From the NCBI RefSeq assembly GCF_900232825.1, contig NZ_OCTP01000010.1:124001-188000 (forward strand): DNA of 64,000 bases, in the 5' to 3' direction. Of this stretch, positions 62,324 to 64,000 are shown one piece after another. A program made the position numbers and the translations under genes. Source of the DNA: Anaerococcus sp. Marseille-P3625 (GTDB lineage Bacteria > Bacillota > Clostridia > Tissierellales > Peptoniphilaceae). Under the pieces are notes generated by a model. That model worked only from the letters and a program-made list of their open reading frames with translations, did not search any database and had not been told where the DNA came from. Each line of letters begins with the position of its first letter. Within the stretch, counting starts at the first letter, position 1.

Positions 62324-63193
62324 ATGGATATTTTAAGAAATTATTCATTTATAATAGTAGCTTTAGGCACAATAATTCTAGCCATGGCTACTGGTATAAT
62401 TGGTTCAATAAGCGTTTTAAAGGGGAAGTCTTTAATAGGTGATGCTATAGGTCATAGTACCTATCCTGGCATTGTCATTGCCTTTATGCTATCAATGGAA
62501 AAATCCCCAATCATACTTTTGTTTGGGGCTGCCTTTGCAGGTGCTATATCATTTTTCTTAATTGATATTATTTCAAACAACTCAAAAATAGACCTTGATG
62601 CTACTTTAGCCATCTTATTATCAAGCTTTTTTGGACTAGGCATGGTTTTAAAAAGTTTTATCCAAGGCAATCCTGACTATGCTGGAGTTTCCCAATCTGG
62701 TCTTAAAAACTATATTTTTGGCCAGGCTTCTTACATTATGAAAAACGATGTAAATATAATATTTATAGTATCAATTTTTTCAATCTTAATGCTCATAGCC
62801 TTTTATAAGGAAATAAAAGTCTATGTATTTGATGAAGTTTATGCAAAAACAATTGGAATAAATCCAGGGTTGATGAATACTGTGATTTTAATTGCGACTA
62901 TGCTTTTGATTACAACAGGACTTAAACTTGTTGGAGCAATATTGATTTCATCCATGCTTATAGTTCCTGCAATTACGGCCCTACAGTGGACAGATAGGTT
63001 TCATATTATGTTAATAATTGCAGGAGTATCTGGCGGAATTTCTGCATTTATAGGTACCTATATTTCCACAGCCTATGACGGTATGAGTACTGGATCTACA
63101 ATTATTCTGATAATGAGCTTTATATCTTTATTATCAATGCTAGTTGGTCCAAGGGGGATGAGAAAAATGATTGTGAGGAAAAAATATGATTGA
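62324..63193 (+). CDS. Permease 1 of the TroA-type metal importer
   Basis: This 289-residue membrane protein of the ABC-3 family has eight or so hydrophobic segments and the family landmarks KGKSLIGDAIGHSTYPGIV (about 33-51) and GLKLVGAILISSMLIVPA (about 205-222). It forms the channel with the second permease, whose ATG overlaps its end by eight bases. Complete and normal in length. Confidence 0.92.
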   Translation: MDILRNYSFIIVALGTIILAMATGIIGSISVLKGKSLIGDAIGHSTYPGIVIAFMLSMEKSPIILLFGAAFAGAISFFLIDIISNNSKIDLDATLAILLSSFFGLGMVLKSFIQGNPDYAGVSQSGLKNYIFGQASYIMKNDVNIIFIVSIFSILMLIAFYKEIKVYVFDEVYAKTIGINPGLMNTVILIATMLLITTGLKLVGAILISSMLIVPAITALQWTDRFHIMLIIAGVSGGISAFIGTYISTAYDGMSTGSTIILIMSFISLLSMLVGPRGMRKMIVRKKYD

Positions 63194-64000
63194 TTTTCTA
63201 AGATACTCATTTATATCAAATTACCAAACCTTATTAGTGCTCTTAGTCACAGCTATAGCTTGCAGTCTTATTGGAGTTTTCTTGGTACTAAGGAGGCTAT
63301 CAATGTTAGCTGATGCTATAAGCCACTCAATACTTCTTGGTATTGTAATTGCTTATTTTATCGTAAAGGATATTAGCTCAGTTTACCTAGTTTTTGGGGC
63401 GGCACTTTTTGGAATAATAACAGTATTTTCTATAGAATCTTTATCGAAGACAAAACTTGTAAAAAATGATGATGCGGTGGGTATTGTTTTTCCAATGTTT
63501 TTCGCCTTGGCAGTTATACTTATAACAAAGTATGCGAGAAATGTCCACCTTGATGTGGATGTCGTCCTCATGGGAGAGGTCATAATGGCACCTCTAAATA
63601 CTATGAATTTCTTTGGTTATGAAATTCCAAAATCCCTATTTGAAATGTCTGTGATAGGGATATTAAACTTAGCCTTTATTATAGTTTTCTTTAAAGAGCT
63701 AAAACTAACAACCTTTGATACAGAATTTGCAAAAATTGCAGGATTTTCAGAAGTACTTTTATTCTACGCTCTAATGACCCTTACTTCATTTACAACGGTG
63801 GTCGCCTTTGAGGCTGTGGGAGCTATTTTAGTAATATCATTTCTAATAGCACCTGCCGCAAGTGCATACTTGATAAGCAAAAATCTAAGAGTCATGATCT
63901 TAATATCAGTCCTTTACTCAATAATAAATTCTGTTTTAGGATTTTTATTAGCCATGTATTTCAACCTATCCATGTCTGGAATGTCAGCAACCATGGCAGG
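63186..64000 (+). CDS. Permease 2 of the TroA-type metal importer, cut by window end
   Basis: The frame runs from ATG 63186 to the last base of the window without a stop, at least 271 codons. It is another ABC-3 family permease: RRLSMLADAISHSILLGIV (about 38-56), KELKLTTFDTEFAKIAGFS and FEAVGAILVISFLIAPAA match the TroD/MtsC type. It overlaps permease 1 by eight bases. Two different permeases in one operon are the TroC/TroD arrangement, so the transporter is a heterodimeric channel. The stop lies outside the window. Confidence 0.9.
   Translation, partial: MIDFLRYSFISNYQTLLVLLVTAIACSLIGVFLVLRRLSMLADAISHSILLGIVIAYFIVKDISSVYLVFGAALFGIITVFSIESLSKTKLVKNDDAVGIVFPMFFALAVILITKYARNVHLDVDVVLMGEVIMAPLNTMNFFGYEIPKSLFEMSVIGILNLAFIIVFFKELKLTTFDTEFAKIAGFSEVLLFYALMTLTSFTTVVAFEAVGAILVISFLIAPAASAYLISKNLRVMILISVLYSIINSVLGFLLAMYFNLSMSGMSATMA

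Noticed and set aside
1-64000. CRISPR arrays, tRNA and rRNA genes
   Set aside because: I saw no regularly spaced repeats, no CCA-type cloverleaf sequences and no rRNA signatures on either strand.

Overview
The window is very AT-rich DNA from a low-GC Gram-positive anaerobe. Codon use, strong AGGAGG-type ribosome sites and the mix of elements fit a Tissierellia/Peptoniphilaceae-type Firmicute (Anaerococcus/Peptoniphilus-like). That assignment is an inference, since no rRNA or tRNA gene is present. Most of the window is an integrative conjugative or mobilizable element whose left end lies outside the window. The rest is a cassette-like accessory region, decayed mobile-element scars, and a metal transport operon at the right edge.

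Layout. Positions 1-6.2 kb hold the mobilization end of the element: a 5'-truncated SNF2-type helicase, an SSB-like protein, and on the minus strand a MOBP-type relaxase with its MobC-like partner. A 0.65 kb control region follows (possible oriT, a 35-residue membrane peptide gene, a 22-bp perfect palindrome, a promoter and an AT-rich operator candidate). From 6.86 to about 39.6 kb lies the cargo, a nonribosomal peptide siderophore locus. Its core (DtxR-type regulator, type II thioesterase, Sfp-type PPTase, aryl-AMP ligase, HMWP2-like NRPS, thiazolinyl imide reductase, terminal NRPS, ECF transporter, paired ABC transporters, MATE protein) matches what I recall of the equibactin (eqb) locus of Streptococcus equi ICESe2, and of yersiniabactin and pyochelin enzymology. 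The biosynthetic part is enlarged by a free-standing cyclization domain, a free-standing degenerate MT/E-like-PCP protein, a second complete imide reductase, a saccharopine-dehydrogenase-like oxidoreductase, a fused reductase-like/methyltransferase protein, an alpha/beta hydrolase and a TetR regulator. The A domain of the terminal NRPS has lost its key residues, so one cysteine-activating A domain (in the first NRPS) may have to charge four carrier proteins. Read colinearly, the line would make an aryl-capped chain of up to four cysteine-derived rings. This is the most interesting system in the window.

Positions 39.8-46 kb hold the recombination end of the element: an ICE-type sigma factor, a possible structured noncoding region, a TnpW-like small protein and three overlapping large serine recombinases. 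The right terminus is probably near 45.9-46.0 kb. Next come a KilA-N gene, a 5'-truncated ABC ATPase with its FtsX-type permease, and a run of small single-gene cassettes (YoaP/GNAT-like protein, S66 peptidase/MccF-like, two GNATs, Nudix, HEAT-repeat, alpha/beta hydrolase). Three of the cassettes are preceded by copies of a roughly 130-bp noncoding repeat. From 55.6 to 59.3 kb lie scars: a headless serine recombinase, a stop-interrupted membrane protein, an IS256-family remnant and a frameshifted J-domain-like gene. HIRAN and hypothetical genes follow.

The right edge carries a TroABCD-type metal ABC operon (last gene cut by the window end). It is preceded by a perfect 7-1-7 Fur-type box upstream of the -35 and a DtxR-type box just after the -10. 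Metal and iron acquisition is therefore the theme of both the cargo and the flank.
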